In this document: in pieces, positions 10,101-21,028 of the stretch
How the letters are laid out: each line of letters opens with the position of its first letter
Numbering within the stretch: position 1 is the stretch's first letter
Source: Mesorhabditis belari
Lineage: Eukaryota; Nematoda; Chromadorea; Rhabditida; Rhabditidae
DNA: 64,000 nt
NCBI GenBank assembly: GCA_958450365.1
Contig: CAUEEP010000912.1
Location: 1,044,501 to 1,108,500, forward strand
Direction of reading: 5' to 3'
Program-made: the position numbers and the translations under genes
Notes under the pieces: generated by a model
The model's input: the letters and a program-made list of their open reading frames with translations, nothing else
Database searches by the model: none
What the model was told of the DNA's origin: nothing

Positions 10101-13100
10101 ATCATAATATACAACAAAAGATTGCCTGTTCAAGGAAATCGCCGATTTCCTTCCAAATCGCCTCTACGGTCACATGTCTGTTCACATTCATATGGAAACA
10201 TTGCGGTTGGATTCTGATGGTTAAATTTTCAAGTCAAGTCAAGTGATTGTTTTAGGAGAGTTCCCCTATTTGCTGACTGTGACCCAACTCTGCTTTATGA
10301 ATTCATTTTGAGACTCGAGTTACAAGTAGGTTAACAGTGAAAATGAAAAACTGATGAATTTCAGGTTTACAGTCCCGGTGACTACATTTGTAGAAAAGGA
10401 GAAGTTGGAAAAGTCATTTTTTTCTAAATGAACTCTTTTTCACTTGTGGTTTAGGAGATGTACATCGTAAAATCGGGCTTTGTTGAAGTGGTGAACGAAG
10501 ACGGGACAAAGGTTTGGATAAACTGGGCGTACTACAAAATGAAAACACACTTTCTGATGCACTTTTATCAATGATTCTTCGTCCAGCTATCAATTATTAA
10601 AAAATGAAATTAGCTTTTTAGACCAGTTGAGTATTCCAGCTATTTTAGACCTAACAAAATGTAGAATTTGTTTTCAAAAATACTGCTAAATTTAAGCAGA
10701 AATTGGTCCTAAGAATTTGGACATAGTGAGGCCCAAATTCTTGGAAAAACGGAAAAGTTCAGTCGCTCAACGCTCCTTCCTCCTCCAAATTGGTAGAGGA
10801 AGGAGCGTTGTTCCAATTGATTGACTTGGTTCCAATTGATAGGCTTGGTTCCAATTGATAGACTTAATAAAATAAATAGCTCCAATCGATTCTCCGACCC
10901 CAAAAACCCGCGGGTACAAATTTACAGCTGAATATCTTCTTTTTGTGTCATCTACAAAGCAAAAGAAATCCCGATGTAAATGACTGGCGAGGCGTTCTTT
11001 GTGCGGCTGGGTAATCGCTTGCGAGTTGGAAAACCCATCCGGTATATAGTGCTTCCTTTTCGAATCCGTAAGGAGGTAGAAGCGGTGAGCGACTGAACTG
11101 CCGCTTTCTGACGCTTTTGAACCGATTTGAACCGAATTGAGCTGTTTTGAACCGAATTGAGCTCTTTTGAACCGAATTGAGCTCTTTTGAACCGTTTTGA
11201 ACCGATTTGAACCGAATTGAGCTCTTTTGAACCGTTTTGAACCGTTTTGAACCTCTTTGAACCGTTTTGAACCGCTTTGAACCGTTTTGAACCGCTTTGA
11301 ACTGCTTTGAACCGTTTTGAACCGATTTGAGCCCTTTTGAACAGCTTTGAACCGCTTTGAACAGCTTTGAACCGTTTTGAACAGCCTTGAACCGATTTGA
11401 ACCGATTTGAACCGAATTGAACCGATTTGAACCGTTTTGAACCGTTTTGAGCTGTTTTGAACCGTTTTTGCCGCTTTGGTCGCCACTATGTTCAGTTTTT
11501 TTAGGACAAGGTGTGCCTTAAATCTAGCTATATTTTTGCCACAAATTCTACATCCTTCTAACCAAAACTAGCTGAATACTCAAGGCTGAAAGCGACCTGA
11601 AAAGCTGCTTTCAGCTTTCAATACCTGATAAAAATGATTGATGAACTGATTTTCTTTAAAGATTCCTATATAAAACTTCATCAAAAATGATATTCCTGTT
11701 GATAAATTGGTTTTAGTGAGAATCGATCTTAATTCGAAACTTTTCCTGGAATTCTTTCCAGGTTTTTGTCCGCCTTGGTGAGGGTACAGTGTTCGGTGAG
11801 CTCTCGATTCTCAACATTCCTGGAAACAAGAATGGTGATCGTAGAACGGCAAATGTTCGATCAGCTGGTTACACAAATCTCTATGCTTTAAAAAAAGAAG
11901 ATCTCTGGGAGGCACTCCGAGATTATCCTGATGCAAAAGTATCGTTATTGGAGAAAGGTAACTTGTTTCGTTATTAGAGAAAGGTAACAATAAAATACAA
12001 AATTTGTTAGTTAATAGGATAACAATTTTACAAAGCTCAAAATGATAAAGTAATCGGGATCAAGATAAATTTAGGTAAACAGATTTTGGCAAAAGACAAT
12101 CTACTGGATGAGTCAAACGTTGAGCAAGATAACTGGGATCCGGATGCTCCAATAGAAGAGAAATTAGCATTGATAAAAGATGAAGTTGAGGCTTTCACAA
12201 AGCAATTGAAAGAAGCAGAAGTTATGATTCAGGTAAACTTTAGTGTAACCTATAATGACAAAGCTTTCGAAAGTTAATAATTGAATCCTTTTCGCTAACA
12301 TTTAGGAGCTACCTAAGCCTCCATTTAGCTTTGATTAACCGTATTCGTAAAAGCTGAAAGAAATTTCTCATAGGTTCACCATTGATTCGAGTAATCTTGA
12401 ATACCTTTAATAGGCTTAAATGCCTTTAATATGCTTAAACGGGGGTATTAATCGCGGCCGGGTGACAATAAAAATTTTTTTTACGGCAACCACCTGTTTT
12501 TTATTTTAATATCGCTGATTTTATTATAAAAAGAATAAAAACCACCCGGCTAGAGTGATTTGATGGGTTTACAAATTTTTGGAGACACTGCAAGGCTTGG
12601 AGAAAAACAAGATCGTCACTCATCAGACATCTCAACTAAAAGGTACCTATTTGAGAAAACTAAAACCAGAAGCGACCACAAATGGAAAAAAAGATCTAAT
12701 TGTGTCAATCAAAGCGCTGAAGACGTCCTACGGTGGAGGAGATCCAGTCACTTCTGGTGAAGATGCGCTGGAAATTGATAAGATAGGAAGCCGATTTAAG
12801 GAACTTATCGTCACCCGGCCGCGATTAATACCCCCTTTAAATGCCTTTAATAGGCTTAAATGGAAATTCCTTTGATTGAATCGAAATCGAGATGAAATCT
12901 AGATGAAATCAAGTTAGACCGCTTATATTAGACGGTTTAGATTAAAACTAGACTAGCTAGGGCTGGTTTTAAAATGATCCTTATGAAATTTGGTTATAGA
13001 AAAGTAAAATTTATTTTGTATACTCAAGTGTAAGAACATAGAGAAAATTTGAGTTACCATTTATTCACGCATTCTTTAACTATAGGCCTAGCTTTTCCTT

Positions 13101-13331
13101 CCCTTGCGCTACTTTTTTTGGAATTGAATCGAATGGAACATAAAAATAAGTCGATTAGCAAAAGAATACTTTACGTTATCAAATGATCAAATTTAGAAAT
13201 CGATGATTTCTCAAAAACAACGCGTCGGTGGTCTGGAACGACTATTTGCTGAGGCATTTGAAGAGCTTTTAATCAACAAAAAGAAATTTGGAGAATCATT
13301 TGATGCCTCTGCAGAAGATTCAGATGAATAA
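4138..13331 (+). CDS. Cyclic nucleotide-gated cation channel, alpha-like subunit
   Basis: Cation channel of the plasma membrane opened by cGMP or cAMP; in nematodes the relatives act in sensory transduction. Exons: 4138-4209, 4289-4416, 5760-5880, 5932-6019, 6077-6240, 6995-7148, 7221-7434, 7496-7565, 8525-8629, 8699-8766, 8808-8892, 10135-10205, 10256-10325, 10365-10412, 10455-10511, 11762-11957, 12075-12232, 13197-13331; 2004 nt, 667 aa, all phases agree. Visible: S1 ([20 protein letters not shown]), S2-S3 ([17 protein letters not shown]), S4 ([20 protein letters not shown]) then [10 protein letters not shown]5 with [12 protein letters not shown], pore TLVTLGEQP with the filter Glu, S6, C-linker, then the nucleotide-binding fold [20 protein letters not shown] and [10 protein letters not shown] with DRRTANVRS (Arg and Thr that contact cGMP). 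An Asp is kept in the C-helix segment NLLDES, which favours cGMP in vertebrate CNGA1. The filter and pore fit an alpha-type (TAX-4-like) rather than beta subunit. The start ATG is a choice: an upstream exon at 3957-4016 is possible. Confidence 0.93.
4520..5099 (+). mobile_element. Short mariner element with intact ends
   Basis: 580 bp element in CNG intron 2 (4417-5759). It is bounded by TA at 4518-4519 and 5100-5101. The inverted ends are 31 bp and identical, beginning TTAGGTGTGTGAAAAAGTAA (4520-4550 and 5069-5099). It carries one open frame that ends inside the right inverted repeat. Perfect ends and an open frame suggest it is young. Confidence 0.93.
4705..5070 (+). CDS. Mariner transposase DNA-binding half only
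   Basis: 121 aa. It matches the N-terminal paired-like domain of mariner transposases: [18 protein letters not shown] (first helix-turn-helix), [20 protein letters not shown] (linker with the GRP motif), then [20 protein letters not shown] (second helix-turn-helix), closing with LDKWIPHKR, the usual WVPHEL junction. The stop codon overlaps the first bases of the right inverted repeat. The whole DDD catalytic domain (about 220 aa) is absent, so this protein could bind ends but not cut. ATG 4705 is the first in-frame start. Confidence 0.85.
   Translation: MVYTSIFIRSNLLYEFKNGLKSAEAARRIRNAFGEDAVTDDTARFWFQRFKGGNESLDDVPRGGRPETCSDDQIRRCLLENPRSTSSEIGLTLNYDGSTVRKRLNAMNFIKKLDKWIPHKR
6259..6405. repeat. 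15 bp minisatellite (GAATTGAATCCATTT)
   Basis: About nine copies of a 15 bp unit in the CNG intron that begins at 6241. The rest of this intron (6406-6994) holds no recognised feature apart from short repeats of CTAGTTGCAAGTCA near 6555-6595. Confidence 0.85.
7166..7203. repeat. Perfect 18 bp inverted repeat in a short CNG intron
   Basis: Arms of 18 bases (left TTGATGATTAGCTTAGAC) with a 2-base spacer occupy over half of the 72 bp intron 7149-7220. As RNA it would form a strong hairpin between donor and acceptor. Confidence 0.85.
7860..8437. mobile_element. MITE family A, complete copy in CNG intron 8
   Basis: 578 bp flanked by TA (7858-7859, 8438-8439). Ends begin TTGGGTTGTCCAGTTATGAA and are inverted at the right (TTCATAACTGGACAACCCAA). 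No coding capacity. Other copies: 13360-13761, 13853-14539, 50342-50702. TA duplication and end shape fit a non-autonomous Tc1/mariner element. Confidence 0.88.
8985..9695. mobile_element. MITE family C, nested composite (inverted copy)
   Basis: It matches the reverse complement of about 51608-52150. The outer right end reads TTCAATTCACCAAACCAATA (near 9680); inside lies a second end CAAGTCACCAATCCAATAG near 9436. It contains a 64-codon open frame on - also found at 51925-52131, which looks like chance conservation within the repeat. It fills most of CNG intron 11. Confidence 0.7.
9896..9970 (+). repeat. Duplicated CNG exon, upstream copy
   Basis: 75 bp identical to 10119-10193 at 74 of 75 positions, including the TTCAAG acceptor. 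From 9912 it reads [19 protein letters not shown], the C-linker/binding-domain junction, then diverges to IKANL and a possible donor at 9984. The resulting exon 9912-9983 would be 72 nt with both ends in phase 0. Confidence 0.85.
10119..10193 (+). repeat. Duplicated CNG exon, downstream (canonical) copy
   Basis: Partner of 9896-9970. This copy continues METLR and a GT donor at 10206 that joins in phase to [16 protein letters not shown], matching the family pattern, so it is the canonical exon (10135-10205). Confidence 0.85.
11104..11468. repeat. 11 bp minisatellite (TTTGAACCGTT)
   Basis: About 33 copies of an 11 bp unit with variants GAACCGAATTG and GAGCTCTTTTG. It lies in the 1.25 kb CNG intron 10512-11761. 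Long open frames across it are artefacts. The intron also has a short GGTTCCAATTGAT tandem near 10810-10862. Confidence 0.9.
12441..12835. mobile_element. TIR element with GGGGGTATTAATCGCGGCCG ends
   Basis: Perfect 26 bp inverted ends (12441-12466, 12810-12835) bound a 395 bp element in the last CNG intron. It interrupts a short TTTAATAGGCTTAAATGCC tandem. A frame of about 85 codons from 12579 ([16 protein letters not shown]...) spans nearly the whole interior, but no known domain was recognised. Family unknown. Confidence 0.75.
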
Positions 13332-13359
13332 ATAATCAAAAGCAGATAAAAGAGAATCA

Positions 13360-13761
13360 TTGGGTTGTCCAGTTATGAATGCGCGTTTTTACTATTTTGT
13401 AAATTTCTGAAGATATCGAACAGATGTATATGAGTGTTATATATCATTCGAAAGCTGAAGATCTCCTCTACATTTTGGAATAAAAAAGTTTTGAATTCAT
13501 TCAATTTTTTGGGAAATTGACTGCACAAAGGGAGAGGTCGTTTTCGAAAAAAAAACCCATTTCAGCCTAGCTATTCCTCAAGTTTTATGGTGTAAAATAA
13601 CCGTCCAGAAAAGAAAAGTTGCTCTGAAATTGTTATATTTAAAAAAAATGTTGTATTGATATATCTATTGGCCAAACATCAAACGGTTAACTCAATTTGA
13701 GCGGAGCCAAAACTTGATCCAAAGGCACCCTTCCATTTTTTGGCCACCTCTTCTTCTGTGC
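13360..13761. mobile_element. MITE family A, right-truncated copy
   Basis: It starts TTGGGTTGTCCAGTTATGAA and follows family A until about 13761, then stops in unrelated sequence. It begins only 29 bases after the CNG stop codon, so it may lie in the 3' UTR. Confidence 0.8.
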
Positions 13762-13852
13762 AAGTCAGAAGCAAAATTCGGGCTTGGCTTCTGATCTGGC
13801 CTTGCCTTTAGAATAGACTTCAGAATAGAGAAAAAGAATAGACGCATTTGTA

Positions 13853-14539
13853 TTGGGTTGTCCAGTTATGAATGCGCGTTTTTACTATTTTGTAAATTTC
13901 TGAAGATATCGAACAGATGTATATGAGTGTTATATATCATTCGAAAGCTGAAGATCTCCTCTACATTTTGGAATAAAAAAGTTTTTGAATTAATTCAACT
14001 TTTTGGGAAATTGACTGCACAATGGGAGAGGTCGTTTTCGAAAAAAAACCCATTCCAGCCTAGCTATTCCTCAAGTTTTATGGTGTAAAATAACCGCCCA
14101 GAAAAGAAAAGAAAAGCAAAGATGCTCTGAAATTGTTATATTTTAAAAAAAGTTGTTTTGATATATCTATTGACCAAACATCAAACGGTTAACTCAATTT
14201 GAGCGGAGCCAAAACTTGATCCAAAGGCATCCTTCCATTTTTTGGCCACCCCTTCTTCTGTGCAGTCAATTTGCCCAAAAACTGAACAAATTCAAAAACA
14301 TTTTAGATCAAAATGTAGAGGAGATCTTCAGCTTTCGAATAATACTCATATATATCTTTTTCTTGATTTCGGTATCTTGAGAACTTTATAAAGTAGTAAA
14401 AAACGCGCATTCATAACTGGACAACCCAATAGTAAAGTAGATCAAAGTTACGTTCAACACCGGTTCCTCACTTCCTATTCTTGATATACTCTTGAATTAA
14501 AGCTTTCTACGTTTAGCCATTCATAACTGGACAACCCAA
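13853..14539 (+). mobile_element. MITE family A carrying captured CNG intron/splice acceptor
   Basis: TA at 13851-13852 and 14540-14541 bound 687 bp. A full family A copy runs 13853-14429 and ends in its own CAACCCAA. It is followed by 14430-14518, which repeats CNG sequence 8438-8528 (three mismatches in about 90 bases), including the TTTAG acceptor and the first four exon bases CCAT. Then a second right end, CATTCATAACTGGACAACCC, closes the unit at 14539. The junction shares CAT between exon and element end. Confidence 0.85.
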
Positions 14540-14541
14540 TA

Positions 14542-15458
14542 AAAGATTTAAAATCTTGCAGTTTTCAGTAAATGCAAACAAAAGCTTTTCTTTTATCAGA
14601 ATAAAATTTGGAAGGCCTTCCCAAGGTTGCAAGATTTGACTAAGCTTTTCTAAAAATAAAACTCCAACTTTTAAAGATATTGCATTCATCGGTTTCATTA
14701 CATCAGTTTTTCTTTACATTTCTTTTTGTGGGCGTTCAAGAAAAGACTTTCAAGTCAGAAGAAAAGACATGAATGGATCGGATTTCAGTTTTCACGTGGG
14801 TCATCGCCCTCTTGGGGTATCTTTAGAGAAAAAACGATAACGAAGAAGAATCTCTCTATTCCATTTTCAAGCTTTCAGCAGTTGTTTTGAGCCGACAATT
14901 TGTTTTCTTCTTCACAGCTGCAATTCCTTGTTGTCCAGGTTTTAACCAAATCTTTTTCCTTTTCCTTTTCGCTATTTAGTGCCTTGGTCTTTCTTTGTGT
15001 GTACTCTTCAAAGCTTAATTTTCACGTTATGACTTTTGCTGGCCAGTTCACTTTATGCCTTTTGCCTCTCCTTAGAACAATTCATCTGCTTGACAAACCA
15101 AAATTTTGTTTTAAAAGTCTCAGAAAAAGGTCTTACACAAGAATGATATCTCTCGAGGGACAAAAAAGGAGCGAAAAGAATTTCTGAAAAGCCTTAAACT
15201 AATGAAACTTACCCAGTTTCTTGTGTGACTTTGAGCGAAAATTGTTTAATTGTTTATTTTAAACAATTTACTTTAAACAAACAACTTTTAAACGTTTAAA
15301 CTCTTATTGCTTAAACGGGAACAAGATTGTTCTCTTTTTCTCTTTTTCCTTCTAAAATTCTCTGGATCCAGGTCCAGGCCTAGTTTCTGGGCTTGGTTAG
15401 TTTTACTGCAGTCACGATTTACAAAAAGTAGCTGAACCTGGTATCTGGCTAGATCTAA
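14542..15458. other. No gene recognised
   Basis: Intergenic sequence. A short frame starting at ATG 14769 (MNGSDFSFHVGHRPLG) before a possible donor is the only coding-like spot, and no following exon could be joined with confidence. Confidence 0.5.
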
Positions 15459-16032
15459 CTAGAGAAAGCCGCCGACGCAAGTTGAGATTTTGGAATTGGA
15501 CTTGGACCGTCTTGTGAAGTTTTTCACGGGGAATCCGATGCTGCTTTTAGATTTCCTTAAATGACACGCAAAACGCGAGATATTTAACAAAAACTCGGCA
15601 TATCTGAGGCGTGAATACATTTCCCCAACAGATGCCTTGGTAACCTAGTCGAGAAGAGCCATGTCCCTATAGCAAGCTCTGCAGCTGGTGGCAGTTGAAC
15701 GACCTGAATTTTGAAAGGATATCAAGGTTTTTGGTTTACCAGATCGTTTGCGATTACATGTTTACCTAGGAATCACCTAAAAAGAAGTTTTGCCATTGAA
15801 TCCGAGCAAAAAAAACTGCGAAGCTTGTTATAGAGAAAAACCTCTTCTCCACTAGGCCACCAAGGCTGTTAGGGAAGTGCGCCTCAGATATGCCGAGTTT
15901 TTGTTAAATATCTCGTGTTTGCGTGTCATTTAAGGAAATCTAAAAGCCGCATCGGATTCTCCGTGAAAAACTGCACAAGATGATCTAAGTCCCATTCCGA
16001 AATCTCAGCTTGAGTCGGCAGCCTTCCCTAGT
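15459..16032. mobile_element. Fold-back element, possible PIF/Harbinger type
   Basis: Two inverted arms of roughly 200 bp (left starts CTAGAGAAAGCCGCCGAC; right, read inward, CTAGGGAAGGCTGCCGAC). Flanks are TAA on both sides, a 3 bp target duplication. The element at 52788-53543 has similar CTAGGG ends and TTA flanks. No coding capacity. Confidence 0.75.
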
Positions 16033-17679
16033 AAGTGCAGCCGATTTGTCTAGAACACTCCTTTAATATCTTAGACGGGAATTTCACAACCTATCGACTA
16101 TATCAAAACTAATTTGCTTTGTGTTACGAATTATTGCTGTGATTCTGCCATGAAATTCACTAGAATGGCTGGCTAAACCTGTGCGCTTAATAACAAAACC
16201 AATCGCCAATAAATAACAGAACCAATCGCTAATCAATAACAAAACCAAATTTATCTCAAACAAAAGAAAACAACTTCCACAAGATCAAATAAGAGAAAAT
16301 TCTGATCAAAATGGGGAAGAAGGCGTCCTTTTATAGTGTGTGAAACATTGTTTAGGGTACGGTATCTTTGGTGTCTTATTAGACTGCGGCAGCTTTGGAC
16401 TCAGCAGCTTTGGACATTTATTTTTGGTGACTCGTCGTCACAGACTAGAATACTCATCAAGCTTTCAGCCTTTTTGTTCCTAACTTTTCTTTACAGTCAA
16501 TACATAAATCAACCCCCAGTGGTCATTTATTTAAGGGTAGTTCATTGAAAATTCTTACAATTTCCTCGTTGGGTTTTCTCCGTTCTTGTCGCTCCTATTT
16601 AGAGTCTTAGTCCTACATAAAAAATGAAAAACCTCGAGAATTTCCTATTTCTGGGCACAGGAAATCTCGCAAGGATACAAGATGCAAATATTAATTCTGT
16701 TCCGAACTAAGATATCCATGGCTTAGCTAAGATATGCATGGCTTTAACCCGAGCTAGCAGTCCGGTAGGATCATTGATTTAAGTTTAAAAGTGTTATAAA
16801 AATGGAATTACAACAAAGTTTAAGTAATCTAACACATTTGTCGACTTAATCTGCCTTCATACAGTCCGTTTCATAAGGCGTAACACATATTACAGTGAGC
16901 CTGTAAATAGAGTGAGCTTTTTTTGAAGAAGCTCATACTTTTAAGCATTTTATTTGAAATGACTATCTTTGAATGGCTTTTATAATATTATAATTGAAGT
17001 CAAATTGAAGTTTGAATTAGTTCTACTCCTCAAGAAATGGGTTTTTTTGAAAAATGCGAACTTGTTTAAGGATTTCTTATGAGTTTTACTGCAAAATGTT
17101 CAAAAAATCATTCTAACTTGACAACTATAGGTTTCCAATTCTAAACTCAATTTTATACAGTTCAATTACTTCTTTATTGATTTTCACTTAATTCTAAATG
17201 CTTCGAACATTCCCAAAAACAACGCTGATCATCTGTTCTTCGTTTTTCATCATTTTTTTTTCGTTTTCCCATTTATTAGCTCAGTTGGCCGCCTTTTTGC
17301 ATAATTTTTAGCGTGAGAATTTGTTGTTGCTCTTATTTTTTTCCATGGCACTTCAAACATTTCTAGATTCAGAAGAAAAACATTTCTATTGAAGATTTTG
17401 CTACGATTCACTGAGAAAAATCGATTCAATCTGGATTCCAGCATACAATTTGTGAGTTTTTTCAATAATAGAAACAAAAAAAGATGGCTTTGTGTCCTAA
17501 CTATGAAAAACAAAGTTCAAATTCTTACTCGTTCACGGTTAGCAAAATTTGGTAATTATCGATTACACTGGGCGTTTTTATGCAAATTTTATAAAACGGC
17601 ATCAAAAAAACTGAGGTACTTAAACGTTTTTTTACTAACAATAAGTTGATTATTAGTTGATTATTTTGCATGGCGGAAC
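16033..17679. other. No gene; fragment of the GGCCC/TTACGCC element
   Basis: Around 16800-16925 there is a partial copy of the element ending GGCGTAACACATATTA seen at 38056-39693. Otherwise AT-rich sequence without convincing exons. Confidence 0.5.
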
Positions 17680-18410
17680 GAATAGGAACAGTAGGAACCG
17701 TTTGGGAACCGAATAGGAATCGAAAAGGAACTAAATAGGAGCCGAAGAGGAACTGAAGAAGAACCGAATAGGAATCGAATAGGAACCGAATAAAAACCCA
17801 ATAAGGTTCGAATAAGAAACGAATTGGAACCGAATAGGAACCGAATAGGAACCGAATAGGAACCGAAGCCGAATATGAACCGAAGAGGAGCCGAATAGGA
17901 ACCCAATAGGAACCCAATAGGATTCGAATAGGAAGCGAATAGGAACCGAACAGAAACCGAATAAGAATCGAAAAGGAACCGAATAGAAACCGAATAGGGT
18001 TCGAATGAGAACCCAATGGGTGTCGGATTGTAAACGAATAAGAACCGAATAGGAGCCGAAGAGGAACCGAATAGGAACCGAATAGGAAACGAAAAGGAAC
18101 CGAATAGGAACCGAAGAGGAAACGAAGAGGAACCGAATAGGAACCCAATAGGAACCCAATAGGATTCGAATAGGAAGCGAATAGGAACCGAATAGAAACC
18201 GAATAAGAATCGAAAAGGAACCGAATAGGAACCGAATAGGATTCAAATACGAACCGAATAGGATTCAAATAGGAACCGAATAGGATTCGAATGAGAACCC
18301 AATGGGTGTCGGATTGTAAACGAATAAGAACCCAATAGGAACCGAAAAGCAACCGAGTAGCAACCAAATGAGAACCCAATGGTCACCGAATAAAAACCGA
18401 ATGGCGCAAT
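17680..18410. repeat. 11 bp minisatellite (GGAACCGAATA)
   Basis: About 65 copies of an 11 bp unit in long, partly higher-order order (a block ending CAATGGGTGTCGGATTGTAA recurs at 18013 and 18300). The reverse complement TATTCGGTTCC also flanks the pogo-like element at 35590-35643 and 37378-37475. Open frames of up to 284 codons here are artefacts. Confidence 0.92.
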
Positions 18411-21026
18411 TCTAAGGGATTAGGGTACCCGTGCGGTATACCCCTTCCTAGTATCGCGTGGCTCCTCGCCTTTGCACGATCTGCCGCTCAGAAAGTGTTT
18501 TTAATCGAAAGAGTATGCTTTAAACTAGATCAATAAATAAAGATAAATAAAAAATCAATAAAGAAATAAAAGATATTAAAAAAGCTTAAAAACGGCCCAT
18601 TGTTCGTATGTTTGAAAAACGACCAGTGTAATCGACCCAAAATTGTAATTTAATCAGTTAGTTATTGCTTTAGGCTAATAACCAAAAGATAAACTAAAGT
18701 TCAAAGTAGACTTGCTTAGATGTTAAAAAAAATTTCTGAAGTAGTGCATTTTGAACTGCAAAAAATTTTAATTTGCCTTTTCAAATTGTTCTTGCGATTT
18801 TTTGACTCATTTTTTTTTTACTTTGTCAATTGTTACTTAAAATCTCGCCTTCGTCAAGCTATTGTTTATTTTGAAAATAAAATAATGACAAATTACAGGA
18901 AACTGAGCATCTGTGATAGTATTTGAAAGTTCAAATAGTTCAAATAGTTCTTGGAGAAGTTCGAATGGTTTTTGAAAGTTTTTGGAAATAACCAAACAAA
19001 CCGAACCATACTAAAGTTCAGAAGAAACCTCAAAAATCGTCTGTTTTCTTCTTCAATTTCCTGTTATGCCAGTTTATCAGAAAAAAAGACGGATCATCCC
19101 GATCCGGAAATATTCAAAAAGCTTTAATTTCCGATATAAGGGCGGTGAAAGCTCCAAAAATCTCCCGTTCTCAAAAAAAACGAATTTTTCCAGCAAATCC
19201 CCTTTGAAACCACTCTTTTACGCAATAGGATGTCGGTAGTTTGAGACCCGAATATTTCCCGATTTTCTCTCTTTCTTTACTCAAAAATTTCCTTCAGGAT
19301 CATTTTCATCGTTCTCGTTAACAATTTGACAAAGTTTAACATAGAAAAGTTGGAAAAAAAGTGAAAAGTGTTTAAACATTGGATTCAAAGTTTAACCTAC
19401 AGTACTGGACAATGGAATATCATATTTGAAAAACGATCGTCACTTTCGCGCGTCTGTAACTCCCTTCTCTTTCAGTTTCTTTATCATTTTTGATGATTTC
19501 GCATTTCGCCCCTCTTCAATCGCCCGAAATTTCTTGAATGGTTCGATCAATTGAAACACGCTTTAGCCTATTTTGTAGAGGAGATTTACAACTTTCAAAT
19601 AGTTTATAACATTCATCGATATAAGGTTTCTATCGTTGGAAATTTATGAAAAGGTTGAAATCCGCATTTCTTATGCATGTACCTGATAATATTTCTCTTC
19701 GTTTGTGACGAAATCTAATAAAGTCGAGTAATTAGTTGAAAAAGTTGCTTAGATGTTAAGCAATTTCTTCTTTTGCACCTGTCCCTCTTCTCAGAAATCT
19801 CAGAATTCATAAATTCAGTGAATATTTTATTAACCTTTCCCCCCATCACTTGGCTGAAAGGAGTTGCTTTTCAGAAAAATTTTTAAGTAAAGACTTCTAC
19901 TTTGATCACTTTGCCTAGTTTAACATCAACTAATTTTTATTAGACTTTTTTAGATTTCGAAATCACGAATCTCATTCGTGATTTATCCAATCAAATTTTC
20001 TATTTTTCCATTTTAATCATAATTCTTCTTTACTTTTACTCGTTTAGCAGTTAATTTTTGAAGCAAAGCAAAGCAAAGTTTTTTATTTCATTAGAAAACT
20101 CCGTTAGATTTGGCTATAGAAAAGTAAAAGAAAAGAATCAATAAAAAACATTGTATAAAAACATTGAATGCAAATACTTTTCTATTTTACTCTATAATTT
20201 GACTTCCAATTACCGGATCGACTTGAGATTGGTTTTAAAATAATCCTCATGAAATTTGGCTATAGAAAAGTAGGGTTTATTTGGTATACTCATGTGTAAG
20301 AACATAGAGAAAATTTGCCTCAAACTTGAACTACCTACCTGGAAGAGTTGATCAACTTAGATGGTCTATAACTCAAGATATAGAAGTTGAATCAATTTAT
20401 GCTTGCTTTTAATAGAAACTCCATTAGATTTGGCTATAGAAAAGTAAAAGTTGTTTTGAATACTCCTTAATAGAAACATAGAGAAAAACCGCCTTGAAGA
20501 TTAGTGCGCTAAAGTGTCGTTTTTCTATAGTCAAAGTGGCACTTTAGCGCACTTTTCTATTTTACTCTTTAATTCGATTTCCAATTATCAGATCGACTTG
20601 AGGTTGGTTTTAAAATAATTCTCATTAAATTTGGTGATAGAAAAGTAGAGTTTGTTTTGTAAACTTAGATATAAAAACATAGAGAAAATTTGCCTCAAAG
20701 TCGAACTACCTAAAACTGATTTACTGTTTAATTCTAGTTCTAATTCATTCCAGCTTTGCTTTGTTTTCTTTTTGAGATCAATTCTTAACTCCAGCAGAGT
20801 TCCCAGACTCTCATTTAGTTATTCAGCCGTTCACGGATTTGGGGGAGTTCCTGGATGAGTTTTACTAATGCCTCTAGGCGTTCCGAAATTTATTTTATTT
20901 TTAGTCGAACAACTTTGTGTGAATTTTGACTAAATAACGGTAAAACCTATTGCGTATATTTGGATAATCACATAAATTTGATTTCCTGACCTTCAGGCTA
21001 AAGCTGGGTTATAGCTAGTCTTATCT
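18411..21026. other. No gene; repeats of a GGCTATAGAAAAGTA family near the end
   Basis: From about 20100 to 20720 there are repeated pieces built on TTTGGCTATAGAAAAGTA and ACATAGAGAAAATTTG. The same family recurs at 12960-13060, 22260-22720 (inverted) and 29940-30250. The part 18411-20099 shows nothing recognisable. Confidence 0.55.
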
Positions 21027-21028
21027 AC

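Noticed and set aside
10767..11486. 239-codon frame of FKTVQ repeats on the minus strand
   Set aside because: It lies across an 11 bp array inside a CNG intron and is antisense to a well-supported gene.
17525..18379. 284-codon and shorter frames reading FLFGSYS repeats
   Set aside because: An 11 bp minisatellite opens all frames of one strand; no start context or domain.
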